A stretch of 33,771 nucleotides of DNA from Gemmatimonadales bacterium (lineage in GTDB: Bacteria; Gemmatimonadota; Gemmatimonadetes; Longimicrobiales; Gaopeijiaceae): contig REBP01000102.1 of the NCBI GenBank assembly GCA_007692665.1, positions 1-33,771 on the forward strand, written 5' to 3'. The position numbers and the translations under genes were made by a program. Shown in pieces: positions 1-8,041 of the stretch. Under the pieces are notes generated by a model. It made no database searches and was not told the DNA's origin. It saw nothing but the letters and a program-made list of their open reading frames with translations. Positions within the stretch are counted from its first letter, which is position 1, and each line of letters starts with the position of its first letter.

Positions 1-1123
1 CCAGATGGGAGCACCCTGCGCCGCAGGTGGGGTCGTCCTCGCGGAGGGCGTCCAGCTCCACGTGCAGCATGACCTGGTAGCGCCCGGCGCGGGAGCCGGA
101 GAGCGGGAAGGGGGTGGGAGCCGCGGGAGCCTCGGAGTCGCCTGACAGCTCCGGAACCGCGGACCCCGCGTCCGCACCTGACGCCACCTCTACCATCCTC
201 CGCGCCCCGAACCCCGCCCCCAGCGCGCACTCGGCCAGGAGCGCCACCGCATCGGCGCGCCTCCGGGCCGCAGCGGCCTGGGTCTCGCGGCGGAGCCGGG
301 AGTCCGGCAGCGCCACCTTCGGCTCGTACGGCTGCCCGTGGGTCTCCTCGCGGAAGAGCACGTCGCCGGCGGCCTCGATGGCGCGCATGAGCAGGGCCCC
401 CTGCTCGGGGGTGAGCCTGCCGCGGACGAGGTACATGCCGTCCAGGTCGGGCACCACCGAGAAGGACCGGGAACGCTGCCGCTCCTGTTCGCGCTCGACG
501 GCGTCGGCGGCGGACTTCATGCGCCAGCCCCGCACCATGCGCTCGACCTGGGCGGTGGTCATGCCGTCGGCGGCCTCGAGAAGGTCGGACTCGTCGTCCG
601 GGGTGGCCACCCGGGTCAGCGCCCGGGCCTGGCAGAAGCTGATCCGGCCCAGGGCCATCCAGGCGCTGGTTTCGGGCAGCTCTTCCAGCGCCCGTGCCAC
701 CCGCACCTTCTCGCGCGCCGTGCCCAGGTCCAGCTTCGCGCGGGCGGCGAGCCAGTGCGCGCAGGAGGCATGGCCCCCGAGCTCCCAGCCCCGCCGCGCG
801 TCGAACTCGGCCAGGAGCTGGAGCTGCTGGTGCCCCGCAAGCTCGACGTGGGCGGAGATCTCGAGGATCCGGTCCTCCAGCGCGCGGAGGGGTTCCGGGT
901 CGGAAAACGGATCGGGGTGCGAGGGCGGCTGGGAGCTGGGGACCGGTGCGGACCCGGCATCCGGGTCGAATCCGGCATCCGGCTTGGCCCCGGCACCCAG
1001 GGACCTCTCCTCCTCCCTGGCCTCCGCCACGCGGCGCGCCTCTTCCGCATCCTCCGAAGGCCGCGCCCGGCGCGCCATCCGCCCGCGGAACCGCTCCATC
1101 CCTCCCTCTCCGAATCCCACCAT
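1..1123 (-). CDS. DUF222 domain protein, probable HNH endonuclease-type (13E12 family), C-terminus off the window
   Basis: The 374 visible codons stay open to the left edge, so the protein is truncated by the window. After a charged, Pro/Asp-rich N-terminal segment of about 80 residues comes a helical DUF222-type region: ILEISAHVELAGHQQLQLL, then GHASCAHWLAARAKLDLGTA, TTAQVERMVRG and LDGMYLVRGRLTPEQGALL. In this family DUF222 is usually followed by an HNH nuclease motif, which here would lie beyond position 1 and is not seen. The start at 1123 is chosen because a GGAGGGGGG tract lies just upstream; a second ATG (MERFRG) is at 1099. The function of these proteins is not settled; they are multicopy in many high-GC genomes. 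The family call rests on pattern recognition of the translation. Confidence 0.75.
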   Translation of the reverse strand, partial: MVGFGEGGMERFRGRMARRARPSEDAEEARRVAEAREEERSLGAGAKPDAGFDPDAGSAPVPSSQPPSHPDPFSDPEPLRALEDRILEISAHVELAGHQQLQLLAEFDARRGWELGGHASCAHWLAARAKLDLGTAREKVRVARALEELPETSAWMALGRISFCQARALTRVATPDDESDLLEAADGMTTAQVERMVRGWRMKSAADAVEREQERQRSRSFSVVPDLDGMYLVRGRLTPEQGALLMRAIEAAGDVLFREETHGQPYEPKVALPDSRLRRETQAAAARRRADAVALLAECALGAGFGARRMVEVASGADAGSAVPELSGDSEAPAAPTPFPLSGSRAGRYQVMLHVELDALREDDPTCGAGCSHL

Positions 1124-1448
1124 GATCCCCCCTCCCCCCGTTGGAAGCCCCCCCTTGCGGCGACGCCCAAACCTCACCGCCACAGATGCTTGCAATGAAT
1201 ATAACGGCGGGTTCTTCGACCTCCGGAAAGGCCCCCGGAAGGCACGGGGACGAGGGTGGGGGTCGCCGCGAGGAGGATCTGGAGGAGATCGGCGGCCCAG
1301 AGCCCTGCAGAGGACGCGAGGGCGCGAAAGCGGGCGGGGAGGGCAGGTCAGGCGGCCCCGGCATCCGAAATCCTGTCAACCCCTCCGGGGCACGGATCGG
1401 GGGACTCCTGCATGGGAATTCGGGACGATCGGACTCAGACGGTCACGG
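1124..1448. other. Intergenic region between msrA stop and the DUF222 gene start
   Basis: About 325 bases without a convincing gene; the open frames here have poor codon structure. It holds an AT-rich patch near 1190-1205 that could be the -10 region of the DUF222 gene, and a TTGACA-like hexamer on the minus strand at 1374-1379 with no matching -10. No clear terminator for msrA was found. Confidence 0.6.
1198..1203 (-). promoter_or_regulatory. Possible -10 element for the DUF222 gene
   Basis: The minus strand reads TATATT here, within one of the few AT-rich patches of the region, about 75 bases upstream of the start at 1123. No matching -35 hexamer is present at 16-18 bases, so this is only a candidate. 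Confidence 0.25.
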
Positions 1449-2171
1449 TCAGCCCGCGTCGGCACCCCAGAGCTGGCGCAGGCGGCCATCCCGCCCGCAG
1501 GAGGTCCGGTAGACCCGGTAGCGCACCGGGTTCTTCCGGTAGTAGTCCTGGTGGTACTCCTCGGCGGCGTAGAACGGGCCGGCCGGCCGCAGTTCGGTGA
1601 CGATGGGGTCGCTGAAGCGACCCGACTGTCGGAGCGCCAGCACCGAGGCCTGCGCCGCCTCCACCTGGGCGTCCCCCCGGGCGAAGATCGCCGCGCGGTA
1701 GATCGAGCCCCGGTCGCAGAACTGGCCACCGTCGTCCAGCGGGTCCACGTTCACCCAGAACACCTCGAGAAGCCGCTCGTAGCTCACCCGGGCGGGTTCG
1801 AATACGACCTGCACGACCTCGATGTGCCCCGTCCCCCCCGCCGTGACCTGCTGGTACGTGGGGTTCGCCACCGTGCCCCCCATGAACCCGGAGGTCGTCG
1901 AAAGCACGCCATCGAGCCTGTCGAAGGGCGGCTCCATGCACCAGAAGCAGCCGCCGGCGAACCAGGCGGTGTCGGCAGCCTGGAGGTCGGCCGGTGGCGG
2001 GTCGGCGGGAGGCTCCCCGGTGGGGAGGGCATCAGACCGAGCCGCATCGGCCCGAGGCGCGTCGGCCAGGTGCGCATCCGGCAGGGCTTCGAGCTCCGCC
2101 CCACATCCGGCCAGAACCATCGTTGCCACCAGCGCCCAGAGTCCCAGGCCCCGCTTCGTAGGCGCGCTCAT
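1449..2171 (-). CDS. msrA: Peptide-methionine (S)-S-oxide reductase MsrA, lipoprotein form
   Basis: Reduces the S epimer of methionine sulfoxide in proteins. The 240-residue product starts with a lipoprotein signal (KRG...LVATMVLAGC, lipidated Cys at 23), followed by an Asp/Ala/Pro-rich linker to about residue 67. The MsrA domain then begins with the active-site GGCFWCMEPPF (catalytic Cys about 75), TTSGFMGG, GHIEVVQV and the later YHQDYYRKNP segment typical of the family. The start at 2171 is fixed by an ATGA overlap with the stop of msrB; the frame is open further upstream but that stretch lies antiphase within msrB. Being lipidated, it should act on periplasmic or outer-membrane proteins and would need a non-cytoplasmic reductant, which is not evident in the window. 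Confidence 0.93.
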   Translation of the reverse strand: MSAPTKRGLGLWALVATMVLAGCGAELEALPDAHLADAPRADAARSDALPTGEPPADPPPADLQAADTAWFAGGCFWCMEPPFDRLDGVLSTTSGFMGGTVANPTYQQVTAGGTGHIEVVQVVFEPARVSYERLLEVFWVNVDPLDDGGQFCDRGSIYRAAIFARGDAQVEAAQASVLALRQSGRFSDPIVTELRPAGPFYAAEEYHQDYYRKNPVRYRVYRTSCGRDGRLRQLWGADAG

Positions 2172-2737
2172 CCCCGGAGCTCCGGCAAGGTCTGCCCCTC
2201 GGGCACGAACTCCAGGGCCAGCCCGTTGATGCACCACCGCTCGCCGGTGGGCGGAGGGCCGTCGCCGAAGACGTGCCCCTGGTGCCCGCCGCAGCGGGAA
2301 CAGTGACATTCGGTCCGCCGCATGAAGAAGGTGTCGTCGGGCCGCGTCCCCACGGCGCCGGGCAGGTGCGTCCAGAAGCTCGGCCAGCCGGTGGTGGAGT
2401 CGTACTTGGCCTCCGAGCTGAACAGGGGCTGGAAGCAGGCGGCGCAGATGTAGGTTCCGGGTTCGTAGATCTTGTCCAGCGGGCTGGACCCTGCAGGTTC
2501 CGTCCCGTCCTCGAAGAGGATGCGGTACCGGTCGGCGGGAAGGATGTCGCGCCACTCCTCGCGGGGGAGGAGTTCGGGGACCGGGTGATCGCCCGAGCCC
2601 CTCGAACGCCCTCCGCAGGCGGAGAGGATCAGCGCCGCTCCGGAGCCCAGGAGGGGGAGAGCCAGGCGCGTGGACATGAGGGACGCGCCCGCCTGCGCAA
2701 GAAAGCCGCGACGACCCACGGGGGTCGGCCGGCTCAT
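2168..2737 (-). CDS. msrB: Peptide-methionine (R)-S-oxide reductase MsrB, Tat/lipoprotein signal
   Basis: Reduces the R epimer of methionine sulfoxide, complementing MsrA. The N-terminus has a twin-arginine motif (GRRGFLAQAG) and a hydrophobic stretch ending in LILSAC (lipidated Cys about 41), so the enzyme is exported, perhaps folded via Tat. The MsrB domain shows both zinc CxxC pairs (CAAC and CSRCGGHQGHVFGDGP), GWPSFW, and the catalytic Cys in RWCINGLALEF. The start at 2737 places the RR motif near residue 9; alternative ATGs at 2758 and 2767 would add up to ten residues, and none has a good ribosome site. It overlaps msrA by ATGA, so the pair is translationally coupled. Confidence 0.92.
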   Translation of the reverse strand: MSRPTPVGRRGFLAQAGASLMSTRLALPLLGSGAALILSACGGRSRGSGDHPVPELLPREEWRDILPADRYRILFEDGTEPAGSSPLDKIYEPGTYICAACFQPLFSSEAKYDSTTGWPSFWTHLPGAVGTRPDDTFFMRRTECHCSRCGGHQGHVFGDGPPPTGERWCINGLALEFVPEGQTLPELRG

Positions 2738-2896
2738 GGGGGTCCAGTGGTCATACATGTCGGACATGGGAGACTCGGGGGGGTGTGCAGGGGGAACGGC
2801 CCGGCGCGGCAGGGGCTGCGCGGGACACCTCTATCACCCCGTGGATCGACCGGCGTTCCGCACCGAGGAGGCCTTCGGGAGGCGGCGGCCATGCAC

Positions 2897-3253
2897 TCAG
2901 CCCAGGCTCCAGAGGATCCACAGGGCCCCCAGCGAGAGGCCGAGGGCAACACCGTAGGTCACGAGGGCGATGAAACGGCTCAGGTGGTAGAGCTGGAGAC
3001 CATCATGGAGGGTATGGCGGAATCGGTGAGCCCAGTGGAAGAAGAAGAGGGGGAGGAGGAGCCCCATCCCGATGCGCACCACGGGGTGCACCGCCAGGAG
3101 CCTCAGCCCCTCGTGGTCCAGGGGTCCGAGGAGCCCCAGGGGCGCCGCGATCCAGAGAATGCCGGCCAGCGCGGGGAGCACCAGGGCGGCCACCATGCCG
3201 CCGGCACTGAAGAGCGCCCAGACCAGCGGTTCACGGGGAGGCTTCAAGGCCAC
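2897..3253 (-). CDS. frdD: Fumarate reductase membrane anchor subunit FrdD
   Basis: Small hydrophobic subunit that with FrdC anchors FrdAB to the inner membrane and helps form the quinone site. The product is 118 residues, matching the roughly 119 of the E. coli protein. Its N-terminal EPLVWALFSAGGM closely resembles the family's EPVFWGLFGAGGM, and PLGLLGP plus HRFRHTLHDG match the conserved loop regions. Three membrane segments are visible (about 12-36, 55-78 and 93-115). The start is GTG at 3253, with GGGGGAGG a few bases upstream, inside the frdC end (10-base overlap). It is the last gene of the frdABCD run. Confidence 0.9.
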   Translation of the reverse strand: MALKPPREPLVWALFSAGGMVAALVLPALAGILWIAAPLGLLGPLDHEGLRLLAVHPVVRIGMGLLLPLFFFHWAHRFRHTLHDGLQLYHLSRFIALVTYGVALGLSLGALWILWSLG

Positions 3254-3837
3254 GGTGCCTCCCCCGGGTCTCCGAGCGCGAACAGCAGGCCAGCCACGAT
3301 GATGGCCGAGAGCGCGAGCCACGCGAAATGGTGGGCCAGCAGGACGATCCGGGACGGGACCCGTCGGCCGCGGATGCGGAGAGCAATGGCCTGGGGGGCC
3401 AGGTTCAGCCAGGTCACCGTGTGGTAGAGGAGCGCCGCCAGGACGAAGAGGTGGAAGGCCACCACGCCGGGTCGGGCGAGCCACGCCTGGAACGCGGCAT
3501 GGCTCTCCGGCCCCCTGTCCAGCGCCAGGAGATGGATCAGGAGGAGGACCGCGGCGTAGAGGACGGCCACGCTGGTGAGTTCCCGGAGAATGAAGGCACG
3601 GTAGCGCCGGTTCCGGGTCCACCAGGTGAGGGGGGTGGGCTGCCGGTGCCACTTCGGGTGGTACCGGGTGTGGCGGGGGTTCTCCTGCACCGGGGGTGCC
3701 CCCCGGTCGCCCATGGCGTGCAGCTCCTGCGGGATCTCCCCCCCCCGGGTGCCGGCTTCGGCCGGAGGCGGCGCCCGGTCCGACCCGGTGGTCGCCCGAT
3801 CCGGACCGGTGGCCGCCCCTTCCTCCCGGCTCCTCAT
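3244..3837 (-). CDS. frdC: Fumarate reductase membrane anchor subunit FrdC with N-terminal extension
   Basis: Second membrane anchor of quinol:fumarate reductase. The core matches E. coli-type Frd[34 protein letters not shown] and a third hydrophobic helix. The Glu of LRE and the His of YHT sit where E. coli FrdC has the quinone-site residues Glu29 and His82. At 197 residues it is about 65 longer than usual because of a polar, low-complexity N-terminus; an internal ATG at 3714 (MGDRGAPP) would remove most of it. The start at 3837 is supported by ATGA overlap with frdB. The extension is either real or an over-called start. Confidence 0.9.
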   Translation of the reverse strand: MRSREEGAATGPDRATTGSDRAPPPAEAGTRGGEIPQELHAMGDRGAPPVQENPRHTRYHPKWHRQPTPLTWWTRNRRYRAFILRELTSVAVLYAAVLLLIHLLALDRGPESHAAFQAWLARPGVVAFHLFVLAALLYHTVTWLNLAPQAIALRIRGRRVPSRIVLLAHHFAWLALSAIIVAGLLFALGDPGEAPWP

Positions 3838-4601
3838 CCGCTCCTCCCGGGGCGCAGCAGGGACCGGAACCAGTCCATGGTGGCGGTGACCTTGTAGCGC
3901 TGGATGGCACCGGCCGGATCGACGTCTTTCGGGCACACCACCGAGCATTCACCCACGAAGGTGCAGTCCCACACCCCGTGTTTCCGTGAGAGCACGTCCA
4001 TCCGTTCGTCTGCGCCATGGTCCCTGGAGTCCAGGTTGTATCGCTGCGCGAGAGCGATGGCGGCGGGACCGATGAAGTCCGGCTCCATTTCGTAGATGGG
4101 GCAGGCGGCGTAACAGAGCATGCAGTTGATGCACATGCTGTACTGTCGGAATGCCCCCACCTCCTCGGGGGTCTGCAGGGTCTCCCCGGCATCCAGGGGC
4201 TCCTCCTCCTTCCGGATGATCCATGGTTTCACCCGCGGCAGCTTTGCCATGAAGTCCCCCAGGTCTCCCACCAGGTCCCGGATCACCGGGAAACCGCGAA
4301 GGGGATCGATGCGGATGGGGCCCGGAAGAAGGTCCTCGATGTAGGTGGCGCAGGTAAGCACGGGCTCCCCGTTCACCGTCATGCCGCAGCTTCCGCAGAC
4401 CCCCATCCGGCAGGACCACCGGTAGGAGAGACTGCCGTCCATCTCGTCCTTCACATGATTCAGGGCGTCCAGGACCATCCAGTCCTCCTGGTAGGGGACC
4501 TCGAACGTCTCGTACTCAGGCTCGGGCGCCGTCTCCGGGCGGTACCGGAAGACCTTCAGCGTGACGGTGTCCACGGCGTTCTCCATCGGATCATCCGCCA
4601 T
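3834..4601 (-). CDS. frdB: Fumarate reductase iron-sulfur subunit FrdB
   Basis: Transfers electrons from the membrane quinol site to FrdA through three iron-sulfur clusters. All ligands are visible: the [2Fe-2S] set in [12 protein letters not shown] plus the later LTC, the [4Fe-4S] set in [12 protein letters not shown], and the [3Fe-4S] and remaining Cys in [17 protein letters not shown]. The Lys in QRYKVTA matches the quinone-site Lys of E. coli FrdB. Length (255) is normal. The ATG at 4601 overlaps the frdA end by 11 bases; a second ATG at 4586 (MENAVD) lies just past the frdA stop with GGCGGA upstream and could be the true start. The next gene, frdC, follows by ATGA. Confidence 0.95.
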   Translation of the reverse strand: MADDPMENAVDTVTLKVFRYRPETAPEPEYETFEVPYQEDWMVLDALNHVKDEMDGSLSYRWSCRMGVCGSCGMTVNGEPVLTCATYIEDLLPGPIRIDPLRGFPVIRDLVGDLGDFMAKLPRVKPWIIRKEEEPLDAGETLQTPEEVGAFRQYSMCINCMLCYAACPIYEMEPDFIGPAAIALAQRYNLDSRDHGADERMDVLSRKHGVWDCTFVGECSVVCPKDVDPAGAIQRYKVTATMDWFRSLLRPGRSG

Positions 4602-6335
4602 AGTGGCGCTCGGCAGGCGGCCAGCGGGTGATGGTCACCGGCTCGAACTCCACCCGGCACGAGCCGTCCTCCTCCCGGTAGCAGAGGCTGTGGGCGAGAA
4701 AGTCCGCGTCGTTTCGTCCCGAGTGATCCGTCCTCTGATGCGAGCCCCGGGACTCGGTGCGCTCCAGCGCGGAGCAGAGGATCGTCTCGCCCACGTCCAG
4801 CAGGTTCTCGAGTTCGAGACCGTGGGCCAGCTCGGTGTTGAAGGTCAGGCTCCGGTCGTCGAGGGCGACGTCGGCGAACCGCCGGCGCAGCTCCTCGACC
4901 TCGGAGATTCCGGCCCGGAGCCCCGCCTCGTCCCGGAAGATCCCGGCCCGGCTCTCCATGGTCGCAAGGAGGTCCTCCCGCACGGACGCGAGGCGCTCGC
5001 CCCCTTCCGTGGACCGGCCCAGCACCCCCCCGTGGAGGCGCTCCTCCTCCTCCAGGGCCTGGGCCAGCACCGAACGGGGCGGATCGCCGGAGCCCCTGGC
5101 GAACTCCGCCGCGGCACGTCCAGCCCGGGCTCCGAACACCAGCAGCGCGGTGAGGGAGTTGGAGCCAAGTCGATTGGCTCCGTTGATGTTGATGCAGGCG
5201 GTCTCGCCTGCGGCGTAGAGGCCTGCGAGGGAAGTTGCGCCGTCCATGTCGACATCGATGCCCCCGATCATGTAGTGGACCACCGGTCGGACCGGGATGA
5301 GCTCTTCCACCGGATCGATCTTCTCGTACTTCCGGCAGAGCTCCCGGACGAAGGGAAGCTTCTCGTCGATGACCTTCTCGCCGAGATGGCGCAGGTCCAG
5401 GTGCACCACCTCTCCGTAGGGGCCCTCGATGGTCCTCCCCTTTTCCCGTTCTCCCTCGAAGGCCTGGGAGAGCCGGTCCCGGGGGCCGAGTTCCATGGAG
5501 CGCTTCACGGCTCGTCGCTGGGCTCCCCCAGGTCGTAGTCCTGGAGGTAGCGATATCCGTCCTCGTTCACGAGCCAGCCCCCTTCCGCACGCGCCGCCTC
5601 GGTGATGAGGATCCCGGTGAAGGGAAGCCCGGTGGGGTGGTACTGGACGAACTCCATGTCCTTGAGGGGGACCCCGGCGCGGTAGGCCAGCCCCATCCCG
5701 TCGCCCGTCTTGATGCTGCCGTTCGTCGTGAAGGGGAAGACGGTGCCGGCGCCCCCGGTGCAGAGGATCACCGACCGGGCCAGGACAGCATGGACCTTTC
5801 CGGTCGCCATCTCGATGGCTACCACCCCGTGGCAGCGGCCATCCTCCACCAGGAGCCGGGTGGCGAACCACTCGTCGTGCCGCTGGATGGGAGGGTAGGA
5901 GAGGGTGGTCTGGAACAGGGTGTGGAGGAGGTGGAAACCGGTCTTGTCGGCGGCGAACCAGGTCCGGTCGTGCTTCATCCCGCCGAAGGAGCGGGTGGCG
6001 ATGGTGCCGTCGGGGTTCCGGCTCCAGGGGCACCCCCACCGCTCCATGCGGAGCAGCTCCCGGGGGGCCTCCTCCACGAAGAATTCCACGGCATCCTGGT
6101 CACAGAGCCAGTCCCCGCCGCTGATGGTGTCGTGGGCGTGGTCGTCCAGGCTGTCGTCCTCGCCGATGACGGCCGCCGCCCCTCCCTCCGCCGACACCGT
6201 GTGGCTCCGCATCGGATAGACCTTCGAGAGCACCCCGATGCGGAGTCCGGGGCTGTGTTCTGCCACCGCAATGGCCGCGCGCAGCCCCGCGCCTCCTCCC
6301 CCCACCAGAAGCACATCGTGGCTTACCACATCCAT
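4591..6335 (-). CDS. frdA: Fumarate reductase flavoprotein subunit FrdA, interrupted by an apparent one-base frameshift near 5508
   Basis: FAD-containing catalytic subunit reducing fumarate to succinate. The N-terminal frame (6335 to 5505) has the dinucleotide fold [18 protein letters not shown], the FAD-linking His in [13 protein letters not shown] and [11 protein letters not shown], then stops after [11 protein letters not shown]. The other frame (from about 5508) continues exactly where the family would, with [30 protein letters not shown] and [10 protein letters not shown]. One extra G would turn CCGTGAAG into Pro-Val-Lys and restore a protein of about 581 residues. The stop and a GTG in the new frame overlap (GTGA), so reinitiation is formally possible. 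A sequencing or assembly error is more likely because all catalytic residues are intact. Start at 6335 has GGAG seven bases upstream; a GTG lies one codon earlier. Confidence 0.93.
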
Positions 6336-6667
6336 CACGCATCTCCGCGCTCGATTCACCCGGGTGAAGGTCCGAAATGCGGGTCCTCCGGGATCCGGCC
6401 CCGGCCCGGGCCCCGGCGCATCCCGCTGGTACCGGTCAACGTGCAGGGAATATGCCACCATACGGATGCGGCGCACCGGTTCTTCGCCGGCTCCGTTTCG
6501 ACCTTTCGGAGGGCAAGGGACGGATCTGCAGACGCCACCTCGGCGTGCACGGCCGCCGAACCGGGCACGCCACCTTTTCTGGGCGCTACGCGTTTGGATC
6601 TGCCACCCCGCACGGGTACCTTCACAGGATGCAGGAAGGGCCTGCCACCGTCTCTCTGGAGGACTGG
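6336..6667. other. Divergent intergenic region between frdA and the response regulator gene
   Basis: About 330 bases that must contain the promoters of the frd operon (leftward) and the regulator gene (rightward). No hexamer pair stands out in either direction. The plus-strand reading frame upstream of the regulator start is open but Arg/Pro-rich and lacks protein-like composition. A divergent placement makes the regulator a candidate controller of frd, though nothing in the sequence proves it. Confidence 0.5.
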
Positions 6668-7323
6668 ATGATCCAGATCGCGATCATCGAGGACAACCGC
6701 CTCGTCCGTGATGGACTCACCCTCAAGCTCAATGAGCAGGAGGGCTTCGAGGTCATCCATTCTGCAGCGATGGGCTGCATCGACGCCCTCGGGAAGACCG
6801 CGCCCCGGGTGCTTCTCCTGGATGCGGGGCTGGAGGGTGAGGACAGCCGGGAGCTGGCGGAGCGGGTGCGGGATGCCCTCCCGAATACCCGGGTCATCGT
6901 CATGGACCTGCTCCCGGTCCACGAGGAACTGGTGGAGTTCGTCACTGCCGGGGTGGCCGGCTTCGTCCTCAAGGACGCCACCCTCGAGGAGTCCTCGCCA
7001 CCATCCGGTCGGTGGCCGAGGGACGCACCGTCCTCCCCCCCGAAATGGCCTCGACCCTGTTCTCCCAGATCGTGGGAGAGGCGATTCTCCGGGGCCCGGG
7101 TGCCGTGGGGCACGCGACGGAACTGACACCCCGGGAACGCAAGGTGGTGGGCCTGATCGGCGACGGCATGAGCAACAAGGCCATCGCGAAGACTCTCGCC
7201 ATCTCCCCCCACACGGTGAAGAGCCACGTCCGAAACGTGATGGACAAGCTGGCACTCCACAGCCGCCTCCAGATCGCCGCATATCTCCACAAGGGCATCG
7301 ACGAAGAGGCCGGGCAGGAGTAG
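6668..7323 (+). CDS. NarL/FixJ-family response regulator, with an apparent one-base frameshift near 6990
   Basis: Two-component DNA-binding regulator. The receiver domain is clear: acidic pocket [14 protein letters not shown], phospho-acceptor Asp in VLLLDAGL, and the conserved Lys in [11 protein letters not shown]. The frame is then lost, and the next frame carries [19 protein letters not shown] followed by a LuxR-type helix-turn-helix ([37 protein letters not shown]). Restoring one T in GAGTCCTCGCC (to GAGTTCCTCGCC) gives Glu-Phe-Leu-Ala and a protein of about 218 residues, the family norm. The start at 6668 has an excellent GGAGG five bases upstream. The sensor partner is not adjacent; the only kinase in the window is at 26259. 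Confidence 0.9.
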
Positions 7324-7331
7324 TCGTCTCC

Positions 7332-7357
7332 TCCCCCACCCTCCCTATTGTGGGGGA
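7332..7357 (+). terminator. Weak hairpin after the response regulator
   Basis: An 8-bp perfect stem (TCCCCCAC with GTGGGGGA) around a 10-base loop lies nine bases past the regulator stop. It has no T-run, so termination is doubtful. Confidence 0.3.
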
Positions 7358-7505
7358 TACTTGCCTCCCGGGGGTTCCACTACAGTCCGTACGTCTGCAC
7401 GAAGCGCTCCTGGCTCACCTCGGAGCCGGTCTCCTCCGGGAGATCCGGGAGCGGAAGCGCGGCACCCGCGCGATGTGCACGTACGAGCCTGCCTGGGAGC
7501 ACACC

Positions 7506-7823
7506 ATGAAGGACGGTACGGCCGAAGCTGAAACCTCGGCGCCATCCGCCGGGAGACCTCTCTGGGTCTACGGCTACCAGATGAATCCACCGCAGCCGGA
7601 GGCCCGGATGACCGCAATCCGCGACCTCCTGGACAAGCAGAACGATGCCGTGGCCCTCAAGGGTCGGAAGTGGACTGCCTGTCTGGTCACGGAAGAGAGG
7701 GTCACCCATGTACTGGTCGTGACCTCCAGCCCCGAAGAGAACCTCGACCTGAACCGACGGCTCGAGTCCGAACTGAAGGGCATGGGCATCAGGTTCGAAC
7801 TCTCGGTCCCGATGCCGGTCTGA
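7506..7823 (+). CDS. Small protein of unknown function (105 residues)
   Basis: Not recognised. Codon use matches that of neighbouring genes, and GGGAG lies six bases before the ATG at 7506; an upstream in-frame ATG at 7473 is less well placed. After a short Ala/Thr/Glu-rich start come PLWVYGYQMNPPQPEARMTA and a mixed alpha/beta pattern (TACLVTEERVTHVLVVTSSP, LNRRLESELKGMGIRFELSV). There is no signal peptide, membrane segment or Cys motif, so it is probably cytoplasmic. The alternating strand-helix pattern would suit a small ligand-binding or regulatory fold, but this is a guess. It sits between the response regulator and the ice-binding gene and shares their direction. Confidence 0.7.
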   Translation: MKDGTAEAETSAPSAGRPLWVYGYQMNPPQPEARMTAIRDLLDKQNDAVALKGRKWTACLVTEERVTHVLVVTSSPEENLDLNRRLESELKGMGIRFELSVPMPV

Positions 7824-7921
7824 ATCCGGACCGAATCCCCGCCCCAAGGTCGTAGCCCATAGGGGTTACCCCGCAGCGCCGACGGACCCCCCTCTCTTCT
7901 CCCGCGAACGCCCGATAGAGA

Positions 7922-7929
7922 GCCCGTCC
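7922..7929 (+). promoter_or_regulatory. Upstream arm able to compete with the leader palindrome
   Basis: GCCCGTCC here is exactly complementary to GGACGGGC at 7961-7968, the left arm of the downstream palindrome. In RNA the two pairings exclude each other, the layout of a terminator/antiterminator or similar switch. Eight bases is short enough to arise by chance in such GC-rich DNA. Confidence 0.35.
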
Positions 7930-7960
7930 CCCTTCCGTGAGCTTCAGGAGCAGGGGAAAT

Positions 7961-7988
7961 GGACGGGCCGTGGTACCACGGCCCGTCC
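7961..7988. promoter_or_regulatory. 28-bp perfect palindrome in the leader of the ice-binding protein gene
   Basis: Each half is 14 bases (left half GGACGGGCCGTGGT) with no mismatch and no spacer. As RNA it would form a 12-bp stem with a GUAC loop; as DNA it is a two-fold-symmetric site of a size suited to a dimeric regulator. It lies 53 bases before the GTG at 8042. It is followed by CCCC, not T's, so it is not a canonical intrinsic terminator. Confidence 0.75.
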
Positions 7989-8041
7989 CCCTGGCCGTTT
8001 CGAGAACCATGAAAGACACCCAACGACTCAGGAGAGTCCAC

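Noticed and set aside
1351-1379. TTGACA on the minus strand at 1379-1374 as a promoter of the DUF222 gene
   Set aside because: The positions 16-18 bases downstream read GC only, with no -10 element, and the gene starts over 200 bases away.
114-2306. 730-codon plus-strand open frame over the DUF222 and msrA genes
   Set aside because: Ser/Arg/Pro-rich and spans two real genes and their gap on the other strand.
5505-5508. FrdA as two naturally separate polypeptides joined by GTGA overlap
   Set aside because: Possible, but the split falls inside a conserved segment and two other genes nearby show the same type of single-base loss; error is simpler. Kept as a check in the findings.
7953-7991. 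28-bp palindrome as a standard intrinsic terminator
   Set aside because: It is followed by C's, not T's, and lies within the leader of the next gene.
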